A stretch of 64,000 nt of DNA from Ziziphus jujuba (GCF_031755915.1 NC_083381.1:4352501-4416500); one strand, 5' to 3'; counted from the first letter of the stretch, positions 46,176-59,000 are shown. The notes: a model not told the origin generated them from the sequence alone. A program made the numbers and translations.

Positions 46176-46829
46176 TCATAATCTTCTTAATTTTTTTTGG
46201 GGCCCCTTGACAGATATGTAAATAGGAGCTCTCCACATGTTACGCTTAAGCCCCATTAATATTGACTCATGCAACGCTGTGTTTCCGGCGTTATTCTTCA
46301 TCCTCAACAACATCTGCTTGCTGACCCCACAGAAACCGCTTTCACTGTCTACATGATGATCAACACTACTACCAATATTATCTTTTGCACATTGATCAAG
46401 AAGTAGTTTCACGGCAAAAACATCCCCGTATTTTGCTGCTATGTGCAGTGGATTTTCTCCGATTCGGTTCTGTTGCGTCAACAATGTTGGACACATCTCA
46501 AGGATATTTTTCAGAAAGTTGGCTGACTTTGTTTCAGGATCAATGTCTTCTTCGCTATGATTAAGTGCAGGAAACATCTTAGACAGTATCTCTAACCCAA
46601 AGTTGGCTGATTTTGGTTTTTCAGCAGGTAATAATCTGTTTTTGAAATGGATATGGAGGACTGTATTCCCACCTCGAGTCAGTAAGCGGTGAAGACGATC
46701 TTTATGTTGTTCAAATTCAGAAATTTGGCCCCTAGCTGCTGCTGCCTCGTACGGCTTACGATCTATGCTGATGATATCATCTGTTTGTTGGGGGACTTGG
46801 GGCGGAATATTGAAACTATGCGAATCCAT
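46176..46829 (-). pseudogene. Truncated paralogue of the ankyrin-PGG gene
   Basis: It starts MDSHSFNIPPQVPQQTDD and follows exon 1 of the neighbouring gene closely (NTVLHIHFKNRLLPAEKPKS, ILEMCPTLLTQQN, GENPLHIAAKYGDVFAVKLL, ESGFCGVSKQMLLRMKNNAG). After ALHESILMGLKRN it jumps, by an in-frame deletion of about 34 codons, to RAPIYISVKGP, the counterpart of GETPLYLAVKAG. It then leaves homology at a GGGGCCCC sequence and stops. Exons 2 and 3, hence the PGG membrane domain, are missing. It lies head-to-tail with the intact gene and its 5' flank (46,885-46,945) resembles the intact gene's flank at 44,655-44,720. It could make a short soluble ankyrin protein of 217 residues, but is most likely dead. 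Confidence 0.8.
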
Positions 46830-46945
46830 TCTCTTGTCTTTATTGGCGTTGATTTGTTTGGAAAACTCATAAATTAATTTCACAGGCGAATAAACCTTTT
46901 CCCTCTTTTGTGCAATTAGATAGACAAGCGAGAAATCTTCACCAG

Positions 46946-48327
46946 AAAATAGGGGGGATTTAGGGCCTGTTTGGACAGAAAACAGTGGGTATGGAAATCA
47001 ACCCGAGAAAATGGTTCTTGAAATGATGAATAAACGATATTTCTATGAAACTAAAAAGTACTAGAAAAATAAAACTACCATACATTTGTCTGTTTGGGTC
47101 TAGTTATCTTGTATTGAGCACGGAAAAGGTCAGGGACTCACTAGATTAGGTAGGAACCTCCATACAAGCAGTTCGCCCACAAAATAAACAAATAAATAAA
47201 TAAATTCTTATTGTTTTTCCTGTGTCTGAAGTTATAAAACAACTTGTTCGGCAAATCCCTTTTCAGACAACAATAGCCGTGTAACATCTATACTTGTTTT
47301 TAGAGAAAAATTGTCGGCTTCGAAACACAAAAGCCAATTTTTTAATCAATTTGTTTTTAGTGATTGCTGAAAACACAAATTTCTACACTAACATTAATTT
47401 TTCAAGCATTGCCTAAAGTTTGTTAAGGAACAAAATAACTTGAGAAAGCATATTATATGAAATAGCATTTGTATTTGATATTTATACATTTAAAAATAGA
47501 TATTTTATATATATTTTATTTTGGGGTCCAACATTCTAAGTCTAATCCATTAGAGTTTTTATTTATTTATTTATTTACTTAAATTTATTAAAAAGATAAC
47601 TTTAGAAACCTTATAGGTGTTTAGTTTTTCAATTTTATAACACACAAATCATTGACGATACAATTTTTTAGAGATTACAAAGAATTTTTAAAAAAGTTTT
47701 TTGTATACTAATTTTAGAGAGTAGTAATACATTTTTTTATCTAAATATTTCTGTGTTTTCTCCTTCTTTATTTTTTGTGTTTTCTTCGTGGTCAAAAAAT
47801 AATACCATTTTACATACGTTTAATTTGTAAAATATAATAAATGTTTTATTTTAATGAAAATTAAAATATTGCAATATCTTATTTTACGTATAATATTATT
47901 TCGTATAACTTGATTGGCTAAATCCCTAAAATTTATTCCTGGCTTTGCCTCTGAAAGTGTTTACAATTAAGTTCATGCTCAGAACAATCTAAAATTTCAA
48001 ACATGTATAAAGTGTTTTTCTTTCCTAAAAAAGAATTCTTTGGTGCTACATTGGAATTAGCTGGGGAGTTCACAACTTCATTATACACATAATTGATTGA
48101 GCTCATGTTCTAACAATACATATAAATGACCATTTGGCCTCGAAATTTTAGAGACGAAAAGAAAAAAAAAAAAAGAAAAAAATCAATGTTGCTACTAAGA
48201 CAATGATCGGTATATTTATTATTTTTTCTTTATCTTCGTATCAAAAGGACGGGAGAAAAAAATTGGTAGGGTAAATAAATAGAAATTTGTATTTAAATGA
48301 GAGGGTGGGAAGTCTACTTCATTAAAC
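46946..48327. other. Spacer, no gene seen
   Basis: AT-rich. Two words, AGGGCCTGTTTGGACAGAAA near 46,970 and TTTGTCTGTTTGGGTCTAG near 47,085, resemble DNA-transposon ends, but no clean pair with a target duplication was found. Nothing coding. Confidence 0.35.
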
Positions 48328-48583
48328 AATGCATTGAATACAACCGCGTCTTTTGACCGGGTAGAGCATGGAACTATCAAGCTACCGACATTATCCTTAA
48401 TCTGCAATAAACACGTGTATAATGGTGTTAAAAATAAGTGGACCCAATTGACGACAATGCATTGAATACAACCACGTCTTTTGAGTGGGTAGAGCGTGGC
48501 ACCATCAAGCTTCCGACATTGTCCTTAATCTGCAACAAACACGTGTATAATGGTGTTAAAGATAAGTGGACCCAATTGACGAC
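48328..48583. repeat. Tandem duplication, two units of 128 bp
   Basis: 48328-48455 and 48456-48583 both begin AATGCATTGAATACAACC and end GACCCAATTGACGAC. They differ at roughly ten positions. The minus frame over unit 1 (48219-48407) and the plus frame over unit 2 (48438-48638) are not supported as genes. Confidence 0.88.
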
Positions 48584-48848
48584 AAATAAGAGTTGTACTA
48601 TTTATCAGTACAGAAGTATCAATAAAATTCAGATTTAGATGATAAATATTAATTAAATGTATTTTATTAAATGTTTTTATTCCGTATTGATTTTTTATAA
48701 CAGAAATATAATTTTAGAGTAGCCAATTAAACTAAACATATGGCATATGATTCTATAAGTCATTTGCTTTTGCACTGGGTGACTCAGAAGAAACTTTTCA
48801 CAACAAAAATGATTGTGGGCCCTCAACACAATAAATCACATTAACTTA

Positions 48849-49469
48849 GGACAGGTTTTGGTATAAGGAAAGACTATTCTTGTAGAATATGAATAGTCCT
48901 TCTATTTGGTTATAAAACGAATCTCTCATCCATTTCCTTTTTTTGGCTATGTGTAAATGTATATTTTCGTGAAATCTTTGTTTGGTCATGTTAATAGATT
49001 AGAAATTGTTAGATTAAATAAATATTTATCTATTTTACTTTTCAATTCCTTTATTTTAGTTTTGAAAGTTAATATTATTTCTTTATATTTATGTTTATAT
49101 TTTTTATAATTTTATTTTAAAATATTTGTTTTAATTAAATATGTAATTATTGTTTTTAAATTTAATATATATTCTTTATTTTTATTTTTATGTGGATTTT
49201 TTTATTTATATATTTTTAATATATAGACAATGTATTAAGTTACACATTTATAGGAATTATCAATTTTGAATATAAGTTTAATCCTAAATAGGATGAAGGA
49301 ATGGCTATTCGTTTAGGTTTTGAGAAAGGAATAAATATTCCTTAAAACGGATATAGCTATTCTCAAAGAATACAATAATAAACCTAAGCGAACATAAAAT
49401 TATCTTTGCATAAGAAATAGCTAGCTATTCTGTTCTTTCTTCTATTCTTACCTACCAAATGTGCCCTAG
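48849..49469. mobile_element. Possible non-autonomous TIR element, about 620 bp
   Basis: The left end GGACAGGTTTTGGTATAAGG and the complement of the right end (GGGCACATTTGGTAGGTAAG) are similar and point inward. Both are followed by GACTATTC/GAATAG-type words. No target duplication could be fixed. The interior is AT-rich with no transposase. Confidence 0.35.
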
Positions 49470-49739
49470 TCAATTTTTTTTTTTTTTGGTCTTTCTTTCT
49501 TTCTTTCTTTTTTTCCCTCCTAATGAATGCATGAACTTTAGTGGTATACGGTTGAGCTTTTTGTTTGTATGATAGAGAGCAAGTGTAATATGTGAATACG
49601 TTTTGGTCTTGCTTCTCCTGGAAATTCTTGTTTCAAGTTTATAAATTATTGGTCACTTGCCGTTTTTCTAATAAAATTATTTGGTCTATATGGCTTGGGA
49701 ATTGAAGGAAAAGTACTGAGGTTCCTTCAATGGCAATGT

Positions 49740-50170
49740 CAAGTGGAGTCATTTGAAAATGACCTTTTTTTTGGGGAGAAAAATCGGAGCCACCTTGGGT
49801 TCACATCAAGCCAGATAGAAGAATCAACAGGACTAGAGAATGCTTAGCCAAACAGTGAGCCACATTATTTGCAGTTTTAGGAGAAAAAGTGCATCTAAAA
49901 GAACCATGTTGCTGAAGACTAGTCTTCGCCTACTCCAAGATAAAACAAATATTAAACTGGTAGAAGAGAAAGCCGATCCTCATGGAATAAGGTGATAGCT
50001 TGCTAACAATCTGTTTCCACCACACGATCATAGCAACCACATTGAATTGGAAAATTAAAAAGCTAACAACTCGGCCAATTGACAATGACTCTTGAGGTCT
50101 CTTTTTCAATATAATGGAGAGTTGTTTTGGGGCCAAGTATTCTTGACCAAATGGCACATATTTGGAGCCA
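49740..50170 (-). pseudogene. RNase H-like (RVT_3/LINE-type) relic
   Basis: The minus strand conceptually contains a VVETDCQQAI segment (near 50,030) followed, in a shifted frame, by KTANNVAHCLAKHSL (near 49,860). These are the two most recognisable motifs of the plant RNase H-like domain found at the end of LINE ORF2 and in RVT_3 proteins: ES/ETDCQ with a catalytic Asp, and K-AN-VAH-LA. At least one frameshift and several stops separate them. No reverse transcriptase was recognised next to it. Confidence 0.6.
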
Positions 50171-51449
50171 TTAATACTTGATGGCTTTTCTAAACAGGTG
50201 AACTTTTTGTCACCACAAGTTTGAATATCTCTTGTGAAGCCCTCTCCACTCTCAGATTAATAGCTTACTGTATAGTTCCCCCATCATTTAATATATGATC
50301 ATCAAGTTTCAACAACTTTCCAACTTCCAACAACCTCACAAAACAAGTATTTAATTTATCCAGAATATACTTCTCCACATGTGATCTCCAAATATGACTA
50401 ATCCAATTATGCCTACATCTTGTCTAGTTTAACAGCTTGGATCTACCTCAATGGTTCACATCCCATATCATATGCATCTAATTCAAATGGGATTTACTAG
50501 ACTATATATTAATCTTTGAATCCTGTTAATCTGAGTTTACTATTCTACAAGTTAATTAATAATGACCAAGAATACATAATGGCTAATAGACCCTGCGTTC
50601 TGCAGCTTAGACTGGATATATTTGATAAGTTTAAATTAGCAATTCATTTATAGAATTGTTATATAACTTCCAGCAATAAAATCCTCAATAAATAGAATGA
50701 AATAAAAGTTCCAGCTCCCAAATCAATTTGTGATCAATTTCTGACTTGTGGTTCTCAATTGAAAGCCTTCATATCTTTGAATGTTTGGTTGTATGCGATA
50801 ACAGAAATAAACATTGCATAATGGCTATAAACTATAAAGCATAACAAGTCCAAAAGAATTTTTAACAAAAATCATTATTCAATATTTGGCCAGTAAAGAC
50901 ATGCTGAATCTATTTACAGTCGTTTATATTCGGAGCTTCTGACCATAATAGTTTCATGAAAATGTTGGAAATAATGCCTCAAAAATAAGAACACTTCAAA
51001 ACAGATAATATCTCTGGTGCTATTAGGCCACTCAACAGCTATTAAAAAAAAAAAAAAAGAAAAACAAATATATTAACTTAAGAAAATAAAATAAATAATT
51101 TTCTTATTTCTTTAAAAAATAACTTTTCAAAATCAATATTAAAAATAAATGCTAATATCCATATAAGAAATTGTTCAAGAAGGAGCTACCATTTTAATAG
51201 AGCATTTTCAGTGGTACTCTTTTTTCAAAGAGTATAATTTTCAAAATGAAAAACATCTTTAAAAATTTTCAAGAATATAGAATGAAATTTTTTTATCTAA
51301 CTCCAATAGAACTCTCTATAATTACTCTTTGTTTTACATTTTCCCATAAACAGTTATAATTCATATTTTCTTTTTCTACTTTGTTTCTTCTTCCCATACC
51401 ACAAAGTAGTATTTAAAAAAAAAAAAAAAAAAAGAATTATAAGATATAT
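50171..51449. other. Spacer, no gene seen
   Basis: AT-rich, with homopolymer A at 51043-51058 and 51415-51433. A minus-strand open stretch around 50,280-50,410 lacks a start and any recognised domain. The word at 51,195-51,330 (TTTCAGTGGTACTCTTTTTT, AACTCCAATAGAACTCTC) resembles MITE-type sequence but was not resolved. Confidence 0.35.
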
Positions 51450-51537
51450 ATCCCTTTCCGAAATCCTAGATAAGCCTTAATCTCAGAGGAAATCCTACTG
51501 GACCGTCCTAATAAAAATCCAATAGTATCTCCTTGAA

Positions 51538-52951
51538 GGTTGTGTTTGTTTCACTGGACAAGACAGGTCAGGATAGGACTGTGTCCCAGTCCGGTGTTTG
51601 GTAATCCAATTTTGAGAACGGGACAAGTTGTCCCAAACAGTGATTCTATCCCACTCATTCAGGATTATCAGATCCGTCTCTACCCTTGGGTCACTTTTGT
51701 CCCAAACTCGCTAAAGCTCTCCTCTCTCTCGCTGGTGTCTCTCGCCGAAGCAGCTCTCTTAACCAGAACAATGATGATAAGTGTGTACGGACTAAGGATC
51801 TATTGAATGCTTGCATGGATGCTCAGGTAGACTTTTTAGATTTCCTGCTGTGGATTCTGTTTCTTCTAAGCTTTTTTTTTTTCTTTTGTTGTAACATCCC
51901 ACATCGGTTGGAAAGGGGAACGAAGCATGGCTTATAAGCGTGTGGATACCTTTCCTTTCAAGAGGCCTTTTTCTGTGATCCACCATTGTAATGGGGTCGG
52001 GAAGAGCAAAACCATGCGGGCCGGGCCCAAAGCGGACAATATCTTGATGCGGGTGGTCTAGGCTGTTACATTTGTGCTTCTAAATTTGTTCATTTGTGTT
52101 CATAAAATTTTCTATTAAGAATATCCCTAAAGCTTGTTACTTCTTTCTGTTATAGACCAACAAAAAACAGAAAGCCATAAGGAAGCATTAATTATCATCT
52201 GCAGAGGCTGACCAGAGGAAGGAAGTAATTTTGGTTATGTAGAAAACCATATTTAAGCTTGAGTATTGCTTCTCTGAGGTGGTTGTTTCCAGAAGGGCTT
52301 AGCAATGAATATTTACATGTCAAATTCCATTTCATGAAGAGATGAATATTTTGGATAATTTTGGAACAAATATGTTGTAGTTTAGTTTGGCAAATCTTGC
52401 TAGGAATATAAGAATAATATGTTAACTCAGAGTCTAATTATGCATGTAAAAACAATTTTATGATTATATTAACATAATTTATGGGTGTAAAAAAAATTTA
52501 CAATTGTCTTATAATAAAAATGTATAATATTTATAATTCTAGTTATAAATACCATTAAGTTATTTTGATTTTTAATTAATTATTATTTATGAAATACTAT
52601 GTTATAATTTAATTTTAATTTATTTCTAAAATTATATATTAATATACTTTGTGGGTCTAACAAAAATCAATTTTTTTATGTAAATATAAATATATAAATT
52701 TACAATTTTAGTTAAATATAATATATTTTTTTGTAAACATAAATATAATTTTTATACTTTTCACTTTAAAAAAAAAAAAAAACAAAATAGTCCAATACAT
52801 TCCGATATTGTACTAAATATGGGATAACTAGTCCACCATTCAGTTTAAAGTTATGCCAAACACAAGACTACACTATTCTATCCTGTTTGATCCGGATCTG
52901 TACTGTCCGATTCAGTCCGATCCGGACCTATCCTGTATACCAAACGCAAGG
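51538..52951. mobile_element. TIR DNA-transposon relic inside a family-A LTR
   Basis: The left end GGTTGTGTTTGTTTCACTGG and the complement of the right end (TTGCGTTTGGTATACAGG, preceded by CC) are inverted repeats about 1.4 kb apart. Removing this segment restores the LTR context CTCCTTGAA-GGGTAGAG, homologous to CTCCCCTAAGGGTAGG. The target duplication is unclear (GG or three bases). A GTCCCAGTCCGGTGTTTGG word inside the left end and TCCGGATCTGTACTGTCCG near the right end support long imperfect TIRs. No transposase frame was seen. Confidence 0.6.
51890..52070. mobile_element. 181-bp TRIM/solo-LTR-like insert
   Basis: It begins TGTAACATCCCACATCGG and ends GGTCTAGGCTGTTACA with TTTGT on both sides (51885-51889 and 52071-52075), a 5-bp target duplication. 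It contains GGGCCGGGCCCAAAGCGGAC. The ends and size fit the LTR of a small terminal-repeat element (TRIM) known in many dicots, here as a solo copy. Orientation cannot be fixed by eye. Confidence 0.75.
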
Positions 52952-53276
52952 GTAGAGCATACCCCAAAAATTACCTGCATAAAGACGCACTTCTATATTA
53001 TGCCACCTTATTCCTCCCTCCTTACTACAAACAGTTCCCACAGTTGGCAACACTTTGATAACAAACTATAAATATATATATATATATATACAATAGAAAT
53101 GATCTAATAAATAAACAACAAAAATATACCTTTAAATATTCACGTCCACCCACACCACCCATTTAGTGTCATGTTACATTTCATATCGTTTAACAAACGC
53201 ACCAATGCATAAGTACATAGGATGGAAATAAAACAACGATAATAATAATAGCAATATCAATAACAATAATAGCACA

Positions 53277-53376
53277 ACTTGCCCGAAAGCTTCGATACTT
53301 GTCCCGAGGCTTCCATACTTGCCCGACGGCTGCCACATTTGCTCGAAGGCTTACATATTTAACCGAAGGCTTCCAT
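53277..53376. repeat. Five tandem 20-bp repeats
   Basis: Units start at 53277, 53297, 53317, 53337 and 53357. The pattern is A(C/T)TTGCCCGAAGGCTTCCAT with one to four changes each. All are exactly 20 bp. The array sits inside the diverged LTR block. Confidence 0.9.
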
Positions 53377-53760
53377 ATAATACTAATAATAATAATAAAA
53401 ATAAAAATAATGATAATGTAATAAATGATAATTATGAGAACAATAATAATAAAAATAATAATAATAAGAATATAACAGCCGATAATAATAAACACAATTT
53501 ACCAATAATAAAAAATGGTAACAACAATAATAATGGTAATAATAATGATAAATAATAAAATTGACAATAAAAAAATAACCTTAATAAATATTAATAACTA
53601 ATACAACAACAACAACAACAACAATAATAATAACCGCTAATAATGATAATAATAATTAATAAATGAATAAACAATAATAACAATAATAATAATGACAATA
53701 TTAATAAGAACAATAATGTTAATAATAATAATAATAACAAAAAGGCGATTAAGTATAATA
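53377..53760. repeat. Degenerate (AAT)n microsatellite region
   Basis: Nearly 400 bp are built from AAT, AAC and GATAAT words, with a pure (CAA)n run near 53603-53622. Long frames rich in Asn or Ile (53190-53495 minus, 53319-53555 plus) come only from this repeat. Confidence 0.85.
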
Positions 53761-56033
53761 TTAGAAAATTAAATCCCGTATAGATAAGATAACATAAGAT
53801 AAAATAATATTTTAAAATTCATAACATATTATGAAATATACACACTCGTATCGGAGGTACATACGACACCATCTAGCATGTTGCGATCAATGATTCCAGC
53901 TATCATCGGCACTCTGCTGCCAATACAGACATAGAGTGGTTGCCGACATTGGCTCTTTGATCCTCTAGACTCATAAACAACATAGTTACGAGGGTAGCTC
54001 TTTATGGACTATATTGGATCGTCGCCTCTGTACGGTGTGGTACATACAAACATAATATAATATAACACATATATATAAATATATATATTTTTTTTGTAGG
54101 TGTGTATATATATATATATAAATATACCTGGTGCATACTACATATATATATATATATACTTGGTGCATACTACATACCAATGGTGCCAGACGATATCCAG
54201 CGTCTCAGGTACGGCCTGATAGGAGGTTAAAGAGAAAAACTTGCAAACGGTCACTTTGGCATCCCAACGGCGCCAATGCTTATAATTTGCCATGGCTAAA
54301 CAGTCGACCGTGAAGGCAACTGATACTTACTGTGCATAATACTTGCCGTATCTCAGATCTAGAGCTCCCACAGAATGGTCATACATATATGCATACTAAT
54401 CTGTAATGACAACTATCTTGTAGCCAAAGGGGGGACAGCTAGTGCTCGCTCTGTAATATACTTGCCTACCCTCACAGGAACGACTATGAATATAACTTGC
54501 GCGTTTATCCATAATTATAATAAACAACCATCCTGTGACCAAGGAGAGGGGCGTTTAATGCTCAATGTGCAAATATATACTCGCCAACCCTCAGATCTAT
54601 AGCACCCATAGGATAGCCATAATATAATAAACACTCATTCTTGGCCATGGAAAGGGGCGGCATAATATAATAAACACTCATTCTTGGCCATGGAAAGGGG
54701 CGGCTTATGCTCACGGTTTAATACTTATCAACTCTCAGGTCCATGGCATCCCACTAGACGACCATACAAACTTACATGCTTAACAATAATACAATACAAA
54801 ACACTAGTACTATATGGTGCATCTTAAAAACTAATAAAATTTTATAATATTATAATTACCAAAATTAAATAAAATACATTCAAATTTATATACTATTACT
54901 AAATCCGTTAAATTCCATATTTCTCTTATCATCAAAATAAATCAATCAATCTCATAAAATTAATTTCTTTTACAATAATTCAATTTCATGATTATCCAAA
55001 TATACAATATATTTTATACCCTAAAACTTATTATTCTTCTTAAATCATTAAAATTTATTTATGGAAAAATTATATTAAAACACATAAATTCACATATAAT
55101 TTAATTTTACATAATTACATTTTATCATACACAATAAATATAACAATAAATTGAATAATCAATAAATACAATTAATTTCTCCAAACGATATAATAAATAT
55201 TATATATATATAAAAAAAAATATGTTTAAATCATATAAAATAGCATAGTAAAAGTAAATAACAATTTTCTCAATCTTTAAAACATACATAATACATTTTC
55301 AAAATTCTAAATAACACAAAATATACTTTCGCACACACAAATACATATACCACCTTTTAACAATTATGCATATATATATATATGCACATATAGATATATT
55401 TACACAAATATTTAAACTCACATGAATACATCTAAACTCCATAATTTAATACAAATATTTTCTTCCTTCATAAAATTTATTTGTACAAAACATCATAAAT
55501 TTGTCAATTTAAATAGTTCAATTTCGATCGTCATAGAACCAAATCCATGAATAAATTAATCATGGATGTACACTTGATCACAGTAATTTAATATAATTAT
55601 TTTCTCAAACCTTAAAATCAATTTATATCAAAAATATCATTAAGACCATATATCAGCAAATATATAAAGATACATTTACTATATGTCATAATCTCAATAG
55701 TAAATTTAACAACAATTTAAAATTTTGGTTTTCCTAAATTTTTGAAAATATTAATTCAATGCTATACTTATTCAATTCAACATAAATTCAAATAACAATT
55801 TTTTAAAACATTTTAACATGTATATTTCCCAAATTCACACATTTAAAATAATATTTTATTAAAAAATGGCATCTTTCTAAATAATCCACCAAAATTCACA
55901 AACAAGGTACTAATAGAAAGTTAAGAGGACGAGGAACATGTTACTAACCTCTATTAGTCACCATTTCATCGATGGTGGCCGGAAAATAGTCAGAAAATTT
56001 CAGCCTAACTCCCCCTCTGTGTATCTTATAAAC

Positions 56034-59000
56034 TATCAGGACCTGTCCAAGATTCCTCAATGAAATTCTAGACAAGCTCTGATCCCAAAGAAACCCTACC
56101 GGACCCTCCGATGAAAAATCCAACAGTATCTCCCCTAAAGGTTGGACTTACCACAAAATTTTGTACATAGAAAATACATTTCTAGCAATATCTTCTTATT
56201 CCTCCCATCTTACTATAAAATAATTAAACAAATTTACAGCACTCCAATAATAAACAGAGAACCAGTGCAATATTAAATAAATAAATAAATTTCCATTGTA
56301 GTATACAAAGCATTAAGTACTACAAACAGTACGAAGTGTAATACAAATACAGATGGAAGGAAAGAGATAATACAAGATGATACGAGAAGAAAGGAAACTA
56401 TCTGGAATCGGCAACAAGACCCAGGAGAACAAATTTTAAAAAAACTATGATATACTAATCATCTCAGTAAGTGACCCAGTCTACTATACATTAGTAATAA
56501 TAATAATAATTATTATTATTATACACTTGATTAATTAATAAGAAATAAATAATAATTAGTTGAAAACAATGTTTTCCCTCAAAACCTCACAATTCACTCA
56601 ATTGGAAAGGTTCTTCTTTTTAAAATAGTTTCACAAAAGCCAATATTTGTATACCCCAAAAATCAATGAAGTAAATAACAAATAATGTACAAATAATTTA
56701 GAATTTATAATATGACCTAGAGAATAATTTAATAACAAATAATTGAATTTATAATAAAATATCAAAAAAATAAAATAAAATCATAAATAAACTTGTAGTA
56801 GAGAAATTTTGCATAAAACAAAATTAAACTCAATATATAATTTGTACAATTTGTTAATTAAATTAATGAAATAATCAAAGAATTATTTTAATTAATTTAA
56901 ATCCTCAATTTAAAATAGATAATAGAATATGATGAGAATTCGTCTGTATCCACACAACCAACTACCCGTTGGGGTGCTGACCTGATACGGATGAAGACTG
57001 GGACAATCACTAGGGCTTAAGCCAAGAGATTTAAAGACAACCTGCCTGCTTTTATATAGGGAGTAATCAGTTCTCAAAAGGGCTTGTTAATATCCGAAGA
57101 TACAAAGCATGTTTTAAGCATTTAAGTGGTGGAAGCCGATATAGGCCCAAGTAGCTGTTTTAATGCATATATGGACTCCGGGTAGCAACGAATGGATCCA
57201 ACACTTCATGGATTCAATGGACATCACCAAGAGGCCATGGAATCATATCAAGGTAAAATCAAAAGCACCTAAAACCAGCTTGTACGAACAACACCTTAAT
57301 TTGACCGAAAATGTGCTGTTTAGCCGCTGACTTTGACTTTTCTTTTTGTTGAAGCCAGTTTGACTTAGTCCAATGAAGAGGAAACGTGTGGGAATTATTA
57401 TTAATTATATTTTTCATCCCACATGGCATATGGGAGCTGATTTGGAGCCTTTATAAGCTGGGATTCGATCAAAGTTAGCTTAGTGGTCAAACTAGTCAAC
57501 TAGTTTCCTAATTTGATTTTGACTTTTTGTTTTAGAAAATTATTCTTTTATTTGATTTCTATTATTTATTTGCTGGAAAAATCAACTTAGGAAAGTTATT
57601 ATTTTATTATTTTCATTGTAAATTAATTAATTCCTAAATCAAAATAAAGAAATTACTTAATACAATTTAGTTTAGGAAAGTAGTGAAAGAATTGGCCAAG
57701 CTTGTTTCCTAATCTCTTTGGTCGGCTTTGTCTTAGATTTTTAGGGTTGATTGCTTTATGACTTTGTCCTATTTAAGGGCTTATTTTCAATGAGAAATCA
57801 ACCTTTAATAATATTCAAAAAATTAATTGTGAGATAAAATTCTCTTTATTCTTTTTGAACACCTAAAATACCATTAGAAAGTGAGTGTTTTAGTTTTGAC
57901 TTATCAATAGGATACCCATCACCTATTGTGGCGTCTTCATTATACCAATATTTCTAATCATAGGTTGGTTAGGGATTAAGATTTTTCCATAAGAACTTGA
58001 ACTTAATTGAGATTCAGGCTAATATAATACGGGTTTAAGTGCGAGTAGACCTAAGCTAGTATTAGAATATAATAAAATTCATCTTAAAATCTCAAATTTA
58101 AATAAATAATACCAACATCGTAAAATGAAATTCTAAAACACTAATTTAAAATAAATATTAAAATCATGATAAAACGCATTGTATACATCAATTTAAAATA
58201 AATGATAAAATATGATAAAATACAATTTAAAGCATTAATTGAAATAATGATAAAACGCAATTAAACACATTTTAAAGGTAAAAAAAATTTTAAACATTAA
58301 TTTGAAGTGAATGGTAAAAATACTAATAAAATCCATTTTAATTCACCAAACATAAAATTATAAAAACATGTTAAAATGCATTTTAAATCATAACTTTCTA
58401 ATAAATAATAAAAACACAATTAAGTACATTTAAAACTTCAATACAATTTTTGAAACATTATTATTTTGGAAATCGTATCGAGAAAACCACTTGATCCACC
58501 AAACTATAAACCAATGGCACCCGATGGTACCCAGTGTCCTGAGCATCGTCTAACAAGGAGGTTAAAGAGAGAAACCGGCATACGGTCGCATGGTGTCCCA
58601 CAGTGCCGCTGCTATCAACAGTCATCCGGGTTATGGAGGGCGGCTGACGCTCACCATGCATTATACCTGTCAACTCTCAAGTCCACAATATTCCACGGGA
58701 CACCCTATACACTTGCGCGCTAGTCATATCCACATATATAGTACAGAACACCAGTACTGTATGGTGTATCTAAAACCAGTAAAATCATACGTCTTTCCAA
58801 ATCTCAAAATCTCATAAATACCACTAAATTAAATATCTCTTTTCAAATCCATATAATCCACATTTCCTTTAAACCATCATCATAATCCCATCACTTAAAA
58901 TCCATCAACGTAAATCCATAAATTTCAAATCTATCAATTTAAATTCATTAGTATAAATATACCAATTTTTCAATATCATAAAACTAGATCCATAAACATT

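Larger units (their letters stand above)
51450..56033 (-). mobile_element. Diverged family-A LTR block with nested inserts
   Basis: The block starts with a decayed family-A edge (CCGAAATCCTAGATAAGCC, then TCTCAGAGGAAATCC), is interrupted at 51538-52951 by a TIR element, and resumes at 52952 with CCCCAAAAATTACCTGCATA and CACTTCTATATTATGCC, TTATTCCTCCC. It passes a 20-bp repeat array and (AAT)n tract, the GTACATACGACACC module (53,820-54,045), and the GGTTAAAGAGAAAAACTTGC landmark at 54,226. It ends just before the next LTR start at 56034. Parts from 54,650 onward are very AT-rich and poorly matched, so more than one fragment may be joined. Confidence 0.65.

Noticed and set aside
46970..47110. 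GGGCCTGTTTGGACAG-type word as a MITE end
   Set aside because: No matching inverted end with target duplication could be found nearby.
53190..53555. Asn- and Ile-rich frames
   Set aside because: Direct translation of (AAT)n-type microsatellite sequence on the two strands.
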